A DNA stretch of 64,000 nucleotides from Aurantibacter crassamenti (GTDB taxonomy: Bacteria > Bacteroidota > Bacteroidia > Flavobacteriales > Flavobacteriaceae), in contig NZ_JAFBGM010000002.1 in NCBI RefSeq assembly GCF_016811105.1, positions 558,001 to 622,000 on the forward strand, written 5' to 3'. Positions 34,997-45,000 of this stretch are shown here, piece by piece. Under the pieces are notes generated by a model that was given only the letters and a program-made list of their open reading frames with translations, did not search any database and was not told the DNA's origin. Each line of letters starts with the position of its first letter. Position 1 is the first letter of the stretch. Both the position numbers and the translations under genes were made by a program.

Positions 34997-35884
34997 TCAG
35001 AATTTGATATCATTCCAAGTACTGGAATAAAGAGGTGCAATAGAATTTAAAGTTTCTTTCAAACTGACAATATCAACCTTGGGTCCGTCTGAAAATATAC
35101 TCTGAATTTCTTCAGATTTTGCATCAAAAAAAGTAGTTACCAAAAAAGCATTCGGTCTTCTTTTAGTCATTGTTTCAAACAATTTCATGGTGCCTGCTAT
35201 TACTTGTTTACCCGTACTATTATTATCACCCAATATATCTAAACCTTTACGGTGATAGTTATACATAGCAATTCGGTATTCACGATAGGTGTTCGACAAC
35301 AAGTTATCAATCAATTCAAAACGACCGCGATCACTGGTTTGGCTCCATCCAGCAGAATTACTTCCTTGTGCTTGGGTAACAATTTTTTGTGCAGTTCTAT
35401 AACTTTCAGTCCCTCCTTCTAAAGAAAAAGTATCCGCATCTAACCCTAAAATAATATAGGCATAATAGGCTACAACGCTAGTTAAGTTAGATTCAAAAGA
35501 ATTTTCATTGAAAATCAATGGTTGAAATTCAATGTATTCAAAATTGAATTGATTGTCTTTATAATTAAAAATAGGACTCTCGTATGAAGTATTGTAAACC
35601 GGGCGTGATGACTGAATTTGAATATTACCTTTAAATCGGTTTGATTCATAATCAGTAATTGTAATAAACATTTGCGCATTGATACGCTCATTCTCTTTGT
35701 AGATTCTGTTTGACCATTTGGTCTTATTCACAAAATCGTTTAATGAACGCTCTAAAGTTTTGAAAATTTGTTGATTGGTTTGCGATACCTGATCAGAATT
35801 GATGGTGACCGTACAATTAAGTTCTTGTGCCTTAGCAACAAACGCTATGCACATAATAAGAATAGTGAAAATTAATTTACGCAT
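34997..35884 (-). CDS. porD: DUF4835-family protein, T9SS-associated PorD
   Basis: The 295-residue protein has a signal peptide (cleavage after KAQ, about residue 20) and the DUF4835 pattern: an early ELNCTV segment, RIYKENERINAQMFI and a conserved YYAYIILGLDADTFS stretch near 142–156. PorD is linked to the type IX secretion and gliding machinery in Bacteroidota. Its exact function is not known. Its ATG overlaps coaBC by 8 nt. Confidence 0.85.
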   Translation of the reverse strand: MRKLIFTILIMCIAFVAKAQELNCTVTINSDQVSQTNQQIFKTLERSLNDFVNKTKWSNRIYKENERINAQMFITITDYESNRFKGNIQIQSSRPVYNTSYESPIFNYKDNQFNFEYIEFQPLIFNENSFESNLTSVVAYYAYIILGLDADTFSLEGGTESYRTAQKIVTQAQGSNSAGWSQTSDRGRFELIDNLLSNTYREYRIAMYNYHRKGLDILGDNNSTGKQVIAGTMKLFETMTKRRPNAFLVTTFFDAKSEEIQSIFSDGPKVDIVSLKETLNSIAPLYSSTWNDIKF

Positions 35885-37082
35885 GAATTCGATTTACTAT
35901 TTCTCCCCAAATATCAGCTGCAACTTCAGCCTTCGTCTTTAATTCAAACGCTTTAATAGTCAAATTCTTATCTATAAAGGTAATTTTGTTTGTTGGCTTG
36001 CCAAAGCCTGCACCAGCATCATTCAAAGAATTTAATACAATAGCATCAAGATTCTTCTTTATCAGCTTCTTCTTGGCGTATTCTACTTCATTTTCGGTTT
36101 CTAATGCAAAGCCAACTAAAAACTGATTTTTCTTTATTTCTCCGAGGGATAAAAGAATGTCTTTATTCTTGATGAATGAAATATTCAAGTCGTTCTCAGA
36201 CTTCTTTATTTTTTGGTCTGCAATAGTTTTCGGACGATAATCAGCTACTGCGGCAGCGGCTATAGCAACTGCAACAGCATCAAAATGAGCATGAGCCGCA
36301 TCATACATTTCATCCGCTGAAACTACTTTTATTAGTTTTACACCGGTGGTATTCATTGTTAAATGCGAAGGGCCTGATATCAATATAACCTCAGCACCTA
36401 GGGCAGCTGCAACATTGGCAAGTTCGTACCCCATTTTTCCGGAAGAATGATTACCAACAAATCGCACAGGATCAATAGCCTCATAAGTAGGCCCTGCAGT
36501 AATTAATACCTTTTTACCGCTAAGTGGCAAGCCCGTGGCCAAATGATTTTGCATAAAAGCAACTATGTCTTCAGGTTCAGCCATACGACCTTCACCATGT
36601 AAACCGCTTGCCAATTCACCTGATGTTGCAGGTATCATTACATTTCCGAAAGATGTTAATCGATCAAAAGAATGTTTTGTTGACGGGTGCTTATACATGT
36701 CTAAATCCATCGCTGGCGCAAAATACACTGGGCACTTGGCAGAAAGATATGTTGCAAGTAAAAGGTTGTCACATGTACCATTAGCCATTTTAGAAAGCGT
36801 ATTGGCGGTGGCAGGAGCAATTAGCATTACATCAGCCCATAATCCTAATTCCACATGATTGTTCCAATCAACACTGTTTGCATCTTCATGCACAAAATTG
36901 GTCAACACCGGATTCTTAGAAAGCGTAGCTAAGGTAAGTGGGGAAACAAAAGAGCTGGCACTTTCAGTTAAAACAATTTTAACCTGAGCACCAGCTTTTA
37001 TTAGTAAACGTACAAGAAAGGTAGTTTTGTAAGCAGCAATACCTCCAGTAATGCCTAAAAGGATATTTTTTCCGCTTAACAT
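35877..37082 (-). CDS. coaBC: Bifunctional phosphopantothenoylcysteine decarboxylase/phosphopantothenate–cysteine ligase
   Basis: The 401-residue protein fuses the flavin decarboxylase CoaC (about 1–180: LLGITGGIAAYKT, catalytic His near 77, PAMDLDMY substrate motif) and the ligase CoaB (about 188–401: ITAGPTYEAIDPVRF, NHSSGKMG, AAAVADYRP). It performs two consecutive steps of coenzyme A synthesis. The genes around it (rpoZ, bamD, porD, recN) are a conserved flavobacterial cluster. Confidence 0.95.
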   Translation of the reverse strand: MLSGKNILLGITGGIAAYKTTFLVRLLIKAGAQVKIVLTESASSFVSPLTLATLSKNPVLTNFVHEDANSVDWNNHVELGLWADVMLIAPATANTLSKMANGTCDNLLLATYLSAKCPVYFAPAMDLDMYKHPSTKHSFDRLTSFGNVMIPATSGELASGLHGEGRMAEPEDIVAFMQNHLATGLPLSGKKVLITAGPTYEAIDPVRFVGNHSSGKMGYELANVAAALGAEVILISGPSHLTMNTTGVKLIKVVSADEMYDAAHAHFDAVAVAIAAAAVADYRPKTIADQKIKKSENDLNISFIKNKDILLSLGEIKKNQFLVGFALETENEVEYAKKKLIKKNLDAIVLNSLNDAGAGFGKPTNKITFIDKNLTIKAFELKTKAEVAADIWGEIVNRIHA

Positions 37083-37104
37083 GAGAGTTTAATTTAAAAC
37101 TCGA

Positions 37105-37437
37105 TTAATTATCTTTCTCTGTATTTCTAAAGTATATTTTATCAGTCAACCACTCTTCTACTGCAAGAGCATGCGGTTTTGGTAATTTTTCGTAGAATTT
37201 TGAAACTTCAATCTGCTCTTTATTTTCAAAAACCTCTTCAAGGCTATCGCTATAAGTAGCAAATTCTTCAAGTTTTTCTAATAACTCTTTCTTGATTTCA
37301 GAATTAATCTGAATAGCTCTTTTAGCTGTTATTGAAATTGCTTCGTAAATGTTGTCGGTTTTCGCATCAAACTCATTTTTGTTGATGGTGGTTGTACTAA
37401 CCGATGCATTCGAATTCTTTAAGTCGTTCATATTCAT
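37105..37437 (-). CDS. rpoZ: RNA polymerase omega subunit (Bacteroidota type)
   Basis: The 110-residue protein has the omega-like NIYEAISITAKRAIQIN segment (about 29–45), a helical middle and the C-terminal KPHALAVEEWL segment seen in Bacteroidota RpoZ-family proteins. It stabilises the beta' subunit. It sits between bamD (12-nt gap) and coaBC (22-nt gap), the usual flavobacterial position. Confidence 0.87.
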   Translation of the reverse strand: MNMNDLKNSNASVSTTTINKNEFDAKTDNIYEAISITAKRAIQINSEIKKELLEKLEEFATYSDSLEEVFENKEQIEVSKFYEKLPKPHALAVEEWLTDKIYFRNTEKDN

Positions 37438-37449
37438 GATTAAATAAGT

Positions 37450-38280
37450 TTATTTCGCACTTGTATCTGCGGGTTTCTCAATACTACCTAATTCTTTATC
37501 TAAATCTTCAAGTAAATCATTCGCTTTTTTAGCGAATTGCGTTTCCGGAAAATTCTTAAAAAGAACAGCATAGGCTGTCTTTGCTGTTTCTATTCGTTCT
37601 TTCTTTACAAAGTCAAAACTATTTAAAGCTAGATTGGTACTTGCTTCAACTTTATAATAAAGGGCTTCTTCTCTAAATACTGATCCCGGATTATCTGAGA
37701 TAAAATTATCTAGTGCAGCAACGGCCGTTTTCAATAAATCGTATTGAAACTCACCTAATTTATTATATTGCTTCGCAATCTCAAAAGCTTTCTTTTCTTT
37801 CTTGGTGGTCAATTCAATTGCCATATTATTGGCTTCTTCAAAATATTCTGATTCACCGTAGGTATTGATAAAGGTTTGAAGTTTGGTAAGCGCTTTATCA
37901 GTATCGGCTTGATCTAAAGAATAATTAGGGGAAAGCTCATAATAACTCTTGGCTCCCATAAATGCGGCTTCTGGTACCTTCTCACTCTTAGGGTATTGCT
38001 TTAAAAACCTTTCAAATTGATACCCTGCCATGTTATAATCTTTTCTCTGAAAATAAGTATCAGCCAAAAAGAACATTACACGCTCACCTTGTGGTTTACC
38101 TGCATATTTAGGTGCTATTTGCTCAAACAAGCGATTGGCTCGTTTATAATCTTCAGCATCATAATACTTTTGTGCCAAGTCATATTTAGCCTTAACATCT
38201 TCATTCTTGAGCACCTTTTGGTATTCATTACATGAAGACAAAGCAACCAAAGCAAACATAAAAAGAAGTAACTGCCTCAT
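37450..38280 (-). CDS. bamD: Outer-membrane assembly lipoprotein BamD
   Basis: I choose the ATG at 38280 (MRQLLLF...) because a TAATTTTG -7 box ends 17 nt upstream and would put the transcription start near the alternative ATG at 38292. The 276-residue protein has a lipoprotein signal ending LSSC (Cys near 17) and about five TPR repeats. It is part of the BAM complex that inserts beta-barrel proteins. Family length is normal. Confidence 0.93.
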   Translation of the reverse strand: MRQLLLFMFALVALSSCNEYQKVLKNEDVKAKYDLAQKYYDAEDYKRANRLFEQIAPKYAGKPQGERVMFFLADTYFQRKDYNMAGYQFERFLKQYPKSEKVPEAAFMGAKSYYELSPNYSLDQADTDKALTKLQTFINTYGESEYFEEANNMAIELTTKKEKKAFEIAKQYNKLGEFQYDLLKTAVAALDNFISDNPGSVFREEALYYKVEASTNLALNSFDFVKKERIETAKTAYAVLFKNFPETQFAKKANDLLEDLDKELGSIEKPADTSAK

Positions 38281-38296
38281 TTTTAAAAACATTTTG

Positions 38297-38304
38297 CAAA
38301 ATTA
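38297..38304 (-). promoter_or_regulatory. Candidate -7 box for bamD
   Basis: On the minus strand this reads TAATTTTG, matching TANNTTTG, only 17 nt before the chosen bamD ATG. The transcript would have a very short leader. Confidence 0.45.
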
Positions 38305-38413
38305 GGTATTATAGTTGGGTTTAAAAAACATTTTCGCTATCCGAATTTAGGCTCATTTTGGCAATGAAATCAGTATTTAAGCAAACTTTAACTTTCAGAA
38401 ATTAAAAGTATGC

Positions 38414-39304
38414 TTAGGCAGTAATCTTAGCAAAAGGCTTAATAAATGTTGAAAGTTCAGCTTTCAAACCTTCTGTAGCTTCAATTAATGGTAGTCTTAG
38501 CACTGCATTTGAAAGCCCTAATAGTTCGAAAATTGCTTTTATACCAGCAGGATTTCCTTCCTTAAAAATTAAATCCATACCATCTTGAAGTTCATAGTGC
38601 AATTTATAAGCTTCAGCGGCATTTCCTTGCAAAGCCAATTTTATCATTCTTGAAAACTCCATTGGAACACCTTGACCCAACACTGAAATAACACCTGAAC
38701 CACCAGCAAGAACCGTTGGTAAAGCAGTAATATCATCACCTGATATCACCATAAAATCTTCAGGTTTATGTTGCAATATCTGTTGTACTTGCACCATGCT
38801 ACCTGAAGCCTCTTTAATACCTATAATATTATCAAAATCATGCGCCAATCTTAAACTGGTTGCAGGCAACATATTACTACCTGTTCTACCTGGCACATTA
38901 TATAATATTATCGGTTTATTGGTAACCTCAGAAATAGCCTTAAAGTGTTGATATATTCCTTCTTGTGTAGGCCTGTTATAATATGGAGAAACAGAAAGTA
39001 TTGCTGCAAAATGTTCTGACTCAAAAGACTTTATTTCATCAACAATTCTATAGGTGCTGTTACCGCCTATACCTAAAACTAAAGGTAATCGCCCTGCATT
39101 TGCAGCAACTACAGTATCCATCACCTGTATTTTTTCTGCCTTATTCAAGGTAACAGACTCACCAGTTGTTCCTAAAACAACTAGATAATCTACACCTCCA
39201 TCAATACAAAAATTAACAATGCGCGTTAATGCATTTGTATCAATTGACAAATCTTCATTAAAAGGTGTAACCAATGCTACTCCAGTTCCAATCAATTCTT
39301 TCAT
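38414..39304 (-). CDS. dapA: 4-hydroxy-tetrahydrodipicolinate synthase
   Basis: The 296-residue TIM-barrel enzyme condenses pyruvate and aspartate semialdehyde in lysine/meso-diaminopimelate synthesis. It has LGTTGES (44–50, Thr46/Thr47), Tyr135 in ILYNVPGRT and the Schiff-base Lys164 in IGIKEASG. It starts at the stop of the DUF6913-like gene with a 1-nt overlap. The partial dapF at the right end belongs to the same pathway. Confidence 0.95.
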   Translation of the reverse strand: MKELIGTGVALVTPFNEDLSIDTNALTRIVNFCIDGGVDYLVVLGTTGESVTLNKAEKIQVMDTVVAANAGRLPLVLGIGGNSTYRIVDEIKSFESEHFAAILSVSPYYNRPTQEGIYQHFKAISEVTNKPIILYNVPGRTGSNMLPATSLRLAHDFDNIIGIKEASGSMVQVQQILQHKPEDFMVISGDDITALPTVLAGGSGVISVLGQGVPMEFSRMIKLALQGNAAEAYKLHYELQDGMDLIFKEGNPAGIKAIFELLGLSNAVLRLPLIEATEGLKAELSTFIKPFAKITA

Positions 39305-39834
39305 TATATTTCATTTAGTACCCCGAGGTACTTTTTTAGTTCTGACTTAAATATTTTGAATTCCTTCATTGGAGAGTCCAAAATAATATCATTATAAATT
39401 TGATCTACTTCTTTAAAACCAACTCTAACCCTGGCTTTTGTTTTTACACTCATTAATTGAATTAAAAGACTTTCTCTGTTATAATAATTTACCAGAAGAT
39501 CGTACTCTCTACTTAAAAATTCATGAACGTAACTATTTTCAATATCACCATTCCAACCAAGATCTTTATCAGAAAAAACCGGAGTTGAATATGGCGAGTT
39601 TTTATCATAAAAACTCTTGTAACCAATTATTTTAACAGCATTTGGGCGCAATTTATAATCTTCAACAAACTCATAAAACAAATTAGCATCATCAAAATTA
39701 TCTAAATCAACTATACACGCCAAAGATGTTATACCTTTTGAACGTTGTACAGTAGGCATAGGCTTTTTCAGCTCTTCTTTCAAGAATTTCTGAGCTGATT
39801 TATGCTTAAATTTATCTTTTATTCCTTTAAACAT
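39304..39834 (-). CDS. DUF6913-family protein of unknown function
   Basis: The 176-residue protein has a basic N terminus, no signal peptide and no membrane segment. It matches a conserved Bacteroidota family usually encoded just before dapA, with segments [14 protein letters not shown] (about 37–50), KIIGYKSF and a conserved VRVGF near 136–140. The function is unknown. The 1-nt overlap with dapA points to cotranscription. A TACATTTG box lies 29–36 nt upstream. Confidence 0.75.
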   Translation of the reverse strand: MFKGIKDKFKHKSAQKFLKEELKKPMPTVQRSKGITSLACIVDLDNFDDANLFYEFVEDYKLRPNAVKIIGYKSFYDKNSPYSTPVFSDKDLGWNGDIENSYVHEFLSREYDLLVNYYNRESLLIQLMSVKTKARVRVGFKEVDQIYNDIILDSPMKEFKIFKSELKKYLGVLNEI

Positions 39835-39862
39835 GTACTTTTACATTTTTGAAATAACTGCA

Positions 39863-39870
39863 CAAATGTA
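39863..39870 (-). promoter_or_regulatory. Candidate -7 box for the DUF6913–dapA unit
   Basis: On the minus strand this reads TACATTTG, a full match to TANNTTTG, about 30 nt before the start. No clear -33 element. Confidence 0.4.
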
Positions 39871-39881
39871 AAGAATTATAC

Positions 39882-40673
39882 ATGCATTTCGAGTACGAAG
39901 ATAAAGAGTCCCTGCTTTTTAAAATAAAACAAATTGTTGTATTTATAACAATTTGTTTATTAACCTCCTGCGTACAAGAAAAAACGACGCTTAAGTCAGT
40001 TACCGGAACGGAAATTTCTATAGACAGTTCGCTATCTAAAAACATTGAAATAGACAGTTTTATTCAACCGTATTTCAATAGAATAAATAGCATTTTAGAT
40101 AGTACTTTGGCTTATGCTCCAAAAACGCTCACTAAAAGCGATGGCAGCCTTAATACCTCAATCGGAAATTTAATGGCTGATATGATTCTTGAACAGTCGA
40201 ATCCAATTTTTAAGTCGAGAACGGGTCATGATGTTGATTTTGTATTGTTCAACCATGGCGGAATGCGCTCTATAATTTCAAAAGGCAACATTTCTGCACG
40301 TACAGCCTTTGAGGTTATGCCCTTTGAAAATTCAATATCTATTGTTGAATTGAGTGGTAAATCTATAATTGAATTAGTCAATTTCGTTATTAAAAATAGT
40401 AATCCGCACCCAGTATCAGGTATTCAGTTAACCATCCATAGAAATAATCACATTAAAGAATTGAAAATTCAAGGCAAACCATTTGATGCAAATAGAAATT
40501 ATTTTATTGCGACCAGTAGTTATTTGGTTACAGGCGGCGATAATATGGTATTCTTTAAAAATGCCATAACCGTTACTGACATTGACTATTCAATTCGTAA
40601 TGCTATGATTGATTATTTCAACAAGAAAGATACCATTTACGCAGAGGTAGATAATAGAATACTTAAGTTATAA
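39882..40673 (+). CDS. 5'-nucleotidase C-terminal domain lipoprotein
   Basis: The 263-residue protein has an N-terminal hydrophobic segment ending in a lipobox (LTSC, Cys near 27). A 5'_nucleotid_C domain follows (about 60–255: GNLMADMI, VDFVLFNHGGMRS, VMPFENSI, SSYLVTGGDNM), the substrate-specificity half of UshA-type enzymes. The metallophosphatase half is the separate gene 5 nt downstream, so the two may assemble in the periplasm. The domain alone should not catalyse. Confidence 0.85.
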   Translation: MHFEYEDKESLLFKIKQIVVFITICLLTSCVQEKTTLKSVTGTEISIDSSLSKNIEIDSFIQPYFNRINSILDSTLAYAPKTLTKSDGSLNTSIGNLMADMILEQSNPIFKSRTGHDVDFVLFNHGGMRSIISKGNISARTAFEVMPFENSISIVELSGKSIIELVNFVIKNSNPHPVSGIQLTIHRNNHIKELKIQGKPFDANRNYFIATSSYLVTGGDNMVFFKNAITVTDIDYSIRNAMIDYFNKKDTIYAEVDNRILKL

Positions 40674-40678
40674 GCTTA

Positions 40679-41590
40679 ATGGAAAGAAGAAAATTTATAA
40701 AAACCTCAACTGCTGCCAGTGCTTTAGTAGGCATTGGTGCACTTTCTTTGAATGCGTGTAAGTTGAGTAGTAAAAAGCATTTGACCATTCTGCATACCAA
40801 TGATGTGCATAGTCATATTGATATTTTTCCAAAAAGTCATAGTCAATACGCTAATCTTGGTGGATTGGCCAGACGCGCAACTTTAGTTGAACAAATACGC
40901 CAAGAAAATAAAAATACATTACTTTTTGATGCAGGTGATATTTTTCAGGGTACCCCCTATTTTAATTTCTATGGAGGTGAACTTGAATTCAAATTAATGA
41001 GCAAATTAAAATATGATGCGGCCACAATTGGTAATCATGATTTTGATAATGGTCTTGAAGGATTACTTGCTCAAATGCCACATGCCACGTTTAAAATGCT
41101 TTCTGCTAATTATGATTTTTCAAATACGATTATGGATGGGCATACCAAACCATACCATATTTATGAAATAGACAATATAAAAATAGGAGTTTATGGCATG
41201 GGTGTCCATTTAGATGGATTGGTTACCAAAAAATTATATAAAGAAACTCAATATTTAAATCCGTATGAAATTGCCCAAGATATGGAGCGCAAATTAAAAA
41301 ACGAATACCATTGCGATTTGGTAATTTGTCTTTCACATCTTGGCTACGACTATAAAAATAAAAAACGCCCATCAGATTTGGGTTTAGCTACAAAAACAGA
41401 ATACACTGATTTAATTATTGGTGGACATACCCACACTTTTTTGGACAAACCTACCGTAATAAAAAATAAACTTGGAAAAGATATTCTCGTAAACCAAGCC
41501 GGTTGTTATGGCCTAAATTTAGGTCGAATTGACTTTTATTTTGATAGCGCTAAAAATGCAAGTGCCAGCGGTGTAAGTATCGCAGTTTAA
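40679..41590 (+). CDS. 5'-nucleotidase-type metallophosphatase, N-terminal half
   Basis: The 303-residue protein starts with a twin-arginine-like signal (MERRKFIKTSTAASA) and has the calcineurin-like metal motifs HTNDVHSH, DAGDIFQG, GNHDFDNG and GGHTH, so it should bind two metals and hydrolyse nucleotide phosphate esters outside the cytoplasm. The C-terminal half of the classic enzyme is encoded just upstream. Its last 4 nt overlap the converging small gene. Confidence 0.88.
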   Translation: MERRKFIKTSTAASALVGIGALSLNACKLSSKKHLTILHTNDVHSHIDIFPKSHSQYANLGGLARRATLVEQIRQENKNTLLFDAGDIFQGTPYFNFYGGELEFKLMSKLKYDAATIGNHDFDNGLEGLLAQMPHATFKMLSANYDFSNTIMDGHTKPYHIYEIDNIKIGVYGMGVHLDGLVTKKLYKETQYLNPYEIAQDMERKLKNEYHCDLVICLSHLGYDYKNKKRPSDLGLATKTEYTDLIIGGHTHTFLDKPTVIKNKLGKDILVNQAGCYGLNLGRIDFYFDSAKNASASGVSIAV

Positions 41591-41889
41591 CTCAATAAAA
41601 CGAATTCTACTATTTCTTGGAGTTCGTCCGCTAAAGTTAATTTAGAAAAAGGCTTACCCGCTTGTCTGTACCAATAGCCTGCATTAAATTCGTCGCCCTC
41701 TTTACGGTGTAAATAGGCATGAATCCAACTTCCGAGTCTATTATGCATATCCTGAGCAATGTTATGCGAAGATTCCCAATCATCCTTGGCATCAAACCAT
41801 AAAGCCTGTAAACCTTCGGGCCAATCACTAGGTGGGTTTTGCTTTAAAAGTGAATCTTGAAATTCAGAATAGTCAGTTGGCATGCTCAT
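41587..41889 (-). CDS. Small conserved-looking soluble protein, function unknown
   Basis: The 100-residue protein is acidic and tryptophan-rich (six Trp), with no signal or membrane segment. A central GSWIHAYLHRKEGDEFNAGYW segment has His, Arg and Tyr residues that look conserved. Similar short proteins occur in Bacteroidota, but I know no function. A TATATTTG -7 box lies 28–35 nt upstream. Its end overlaps the converging metallophosphatase gene by 4 nt. Confidence 0.7.
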   Translation of the reverse strand: MSMPTDYSEFQDSLLKQNPPSDWPEGLQALWFDAKDDWESSHNIAQDMHNRLGSWIHAYLHRKEGDEFNAGYWYRQAGKPFSKLTLADELQEIVEFVLLS

Positions 41890-41916
41890 TATTAAAGAAA
41901 TTACTGTTGACAGCTA

Positions 41917-41924
41917 CAAATATA
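41917..41924 (-). promoter_or_regulatory. Candidate -7 box for the 100-residue protein gene
   Basis: On the minus strand this reads TATATTTG, matching TANNTTTG, about 28 nt before the ATG at 41889. Confidence 0.4.
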
Positions 41925-42015
41925 GATAGTCTTGATAAAAATATATTATAGAATTTGTCGTTAAAAAAAACCAAGTCAATAATACTTTCAGGCCTATAAC
42001 ACTATCAACCAATAA

Positions 42016-45000
42016 ATGAAGAATTTTATAATCTCATTATTTTTAATTTTTTCAAGCACTTATGTTTTTGGACAATGCCCAACAACGGAGATTTTTATAA
42101 ATAATCAGCAAGACATTGATTCATTTGCAGCCAACTACCCAAATTGCACCGAATTAACAAACAATCTAGTACTACAAGGCCCAGGAATAACTAATTTAAA
42201 TGGTCTTTCACAAATTACTGAAATTACGGGTAATCTAGTTATCGGAGGTTTTAATGTAGGCACATCGTTAATTAATCTAATTGGCCTTGATAACCTTGAA
42301 ACCGTTACAGGTAAACTCGATATTAATAGAAATGCAAATTTAGAAACACTAACAGGTCTTTCTAAGCTAACCGTTGTAGGTAGTACCCAAATTGGGAGTG
42401 GTATTTCTATAAGTTTAAATCCGTCTTTGTTGAATTTAAATGGTCTAAATAACTTAAATAGAGTTAACAATAGTTTTAATATTCTTAACAACGCTTCATT
42501 ACTTAATATTGAGGCATTATCAAATCTTAACACATTACTTCTGGGTAATTTTCTTTCATTAACCATTCAGGGTAATAATGCTTTAGCAAGTTTAACTGGC
42601 CTTGAAGGTTTGACAATGATCAGCGGAGGTTTAGCCATAAGCGGCAATAGTCTCATTAATTTAACAGGATTAGATAATTTAAATTCTATAACCACTAGAT
42701 TAACTATCACAAATTGTGATTCATTATTAAATTTACAAGGATTAAATTCATTACAAAGTATAGGCTCAGATTTTCAATTAGAAACTAATTCTTCCTTGCT
42801 TAATTTACAGGGTCTTGAAGCTTTGAACAGTATTGCAGGCAATGTTAGAATCGCTCATAATGGTGAAATGCTAAATTTTGATGGTTGCCAAAATTTATCT
42901 TTAATTGATGGTGACTTTACCGTTTTTAACAATGAAAAACTAGACGATTTTACTGGACTTGGTAATTTAGCCGCAATTAACGGAAATGTTGAAATAAGGT
43001 CCAATGAATTACTTCAAGATTTTTCAGGCCTTTCTTCGTTAGGTACAATAAGTCAAGAATTACAGATTGGTGACAACCCTTCATTAGAAAATTTAATTGG
43101 TTTAGAATCCTTGGAATTTATAGGACTAGACCTTCAAATAAACATCAACCCAAGTCTTCAAAATTTAAATGGGCTAGATAATCTTAAAACAGTTACGCGT
43201 CATTTAGAAATTTCACAAAATGCTACTTTAACAGAAATAAAAGCATTAAAAAATCTTGAAACAATCAGTGGTGATTTAAGTGTAAATCAAAACCCATTAT
43301 TATTAAATCTATTGGGCTTAGAGAAAATTACAGAAATCGGTCGTCATATGTATATCGGTTTTAACACTTCGTTAATTAATCTCAATGGATTGGACAACTT
43401 AGAATCCATTCTTTCAAGTTCAAATATTAATAATAATACAACACTAAAATCATTAGATGGTCTTTCTTCGCTAAAAAGTGTAAATGCATTTGAGTTTGAA
43501 TTATCAAATAATACTGAACTCACCAATATCAATGCACTTGAAAATCTATCGCAAATTAAAGGTGATCTTATACTGCAAAACAATGATTCTTTAGTTGATT
43601 TTTCAGGTCTTGAGTCCTTAAATTATATCGAAGGAACGCTTTCAATAAAAGATAATGAAAAATTAGAAAGCTTATCTGGAATTCAAAATATAGACAACGA
43701 ATCAATTGCTAACTTAGTTATAGAAAATAATCCCGCTTTAGCAATTTGTGAAGCGCTAAGCATTTGCAATTATTTAGGCAGCAGTAGTCCAAGAAACATT
43801 CTTGACAATAAAATTGGATGTGACACTGAAATAGAAATTCTAAACCGATGCGATGGTGCTTTAAACCTTATTACCGGACAATTTCTTTACGACCAAATCG
43901 AGGACGGATGCGACCCATCTGATTTTCCTGTTAAAAACCGCGTTGTAGAAGCTACCAATGGTACAAAAGTGTTTTCTAGTGTTACCGATAGTACGGGTGT
44001 ATTCAACATATATGTTTCCGAAGGGAGTTACACTACAACAAGTTTTCTGAATGAAGCTGTTTTTAACGTTTCGCCACCGAATAACTATTCCACCTTTGAG
44101 AATTTAGTTGCCAAAGACACAGTAGATTTTTGTGTAACAAAATTAATTGAAGCTAATGATGTTCAACTTACCATTCTACCAATCACAGAGTCAAGGCCCG
44201 GTTTTAATACAAGTTACATCATAAATTTTGACAACAAAGGCACCGAAACAATTTCAGGAGATATTACAATGCAATTCGATGATAGCAAACTTACTTTTCT
44301 AGAAGCTAGTGAAACCACATCGTCACAAACGCAAAATTCAATATCATTTAACTATATAGATTTAAAACCATTTGAATCTAGAACAATCCAAGCTGACTTC
44401 AATATCCTTGCGCCACCAACCGCGAATATTGATGACATTATAGAATTTACTGGCACAATTAATCAAATAAACAATGATTACTTACCTGAGGATAATATTT
44501 TTCACTTAGAACAAACTTTAATTGGCTCTTATGATCCCAATGACATTTTAGTTGTAGAAGGAGATTCAATTTCAATTGAAAATAAAGACAACTTTCTTAA
44601 TTATATAATCAGGTTTCAAAACACGGGTACCGCATCAGCAATTAATGTGAGGGTAACACATGATTTAGATTCGAATTTAGATTGGTCTACATTTACTTTT
44701 ACATCTTCAAGTCATAGCAATACAACATCGACAACAAACGGTAATGAGATAGAGTTCACATTTGACGATATCAATTTACCTGATAGCAATTCTAACGAGC
44801 CAGAAAGTCATGGTTATATAGCGTTTAAAATAAAACCAAAATCTGATATTCAACTTGGAGATATAATTTCAGGAATTGCTGAAATATATTTTGATTTTAA
44901 TCCTGCAATAATTACCAATACAGTAACAACAGAAATTGTTCAAAAAGCAGACCTACCCTTACAAATACAACTTTCAAGTTATTCTAATGTCAAATGTAAT

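Noticed and set aside
39882-41590. 5'-nucleotidase gene broken by a frameshift
   Set aside because: The halves are in reversed order and each has its own start codon and export signal, so this is a true split.
42135-42566. 143-codon antisense frame in the large repeat protein gene
   Set aside because: It mirrors the low-complexity leucine-rich repeats and shows no domain or start context of its own.
42150-43850. Regular repeats suggesting a CRISPR array or tandem DNA repeat
   Set aside because: The periodicity is at the protein level (leucine-rich repeats in one open frame); the DNA repeats are imperfect and have no constant spacers.
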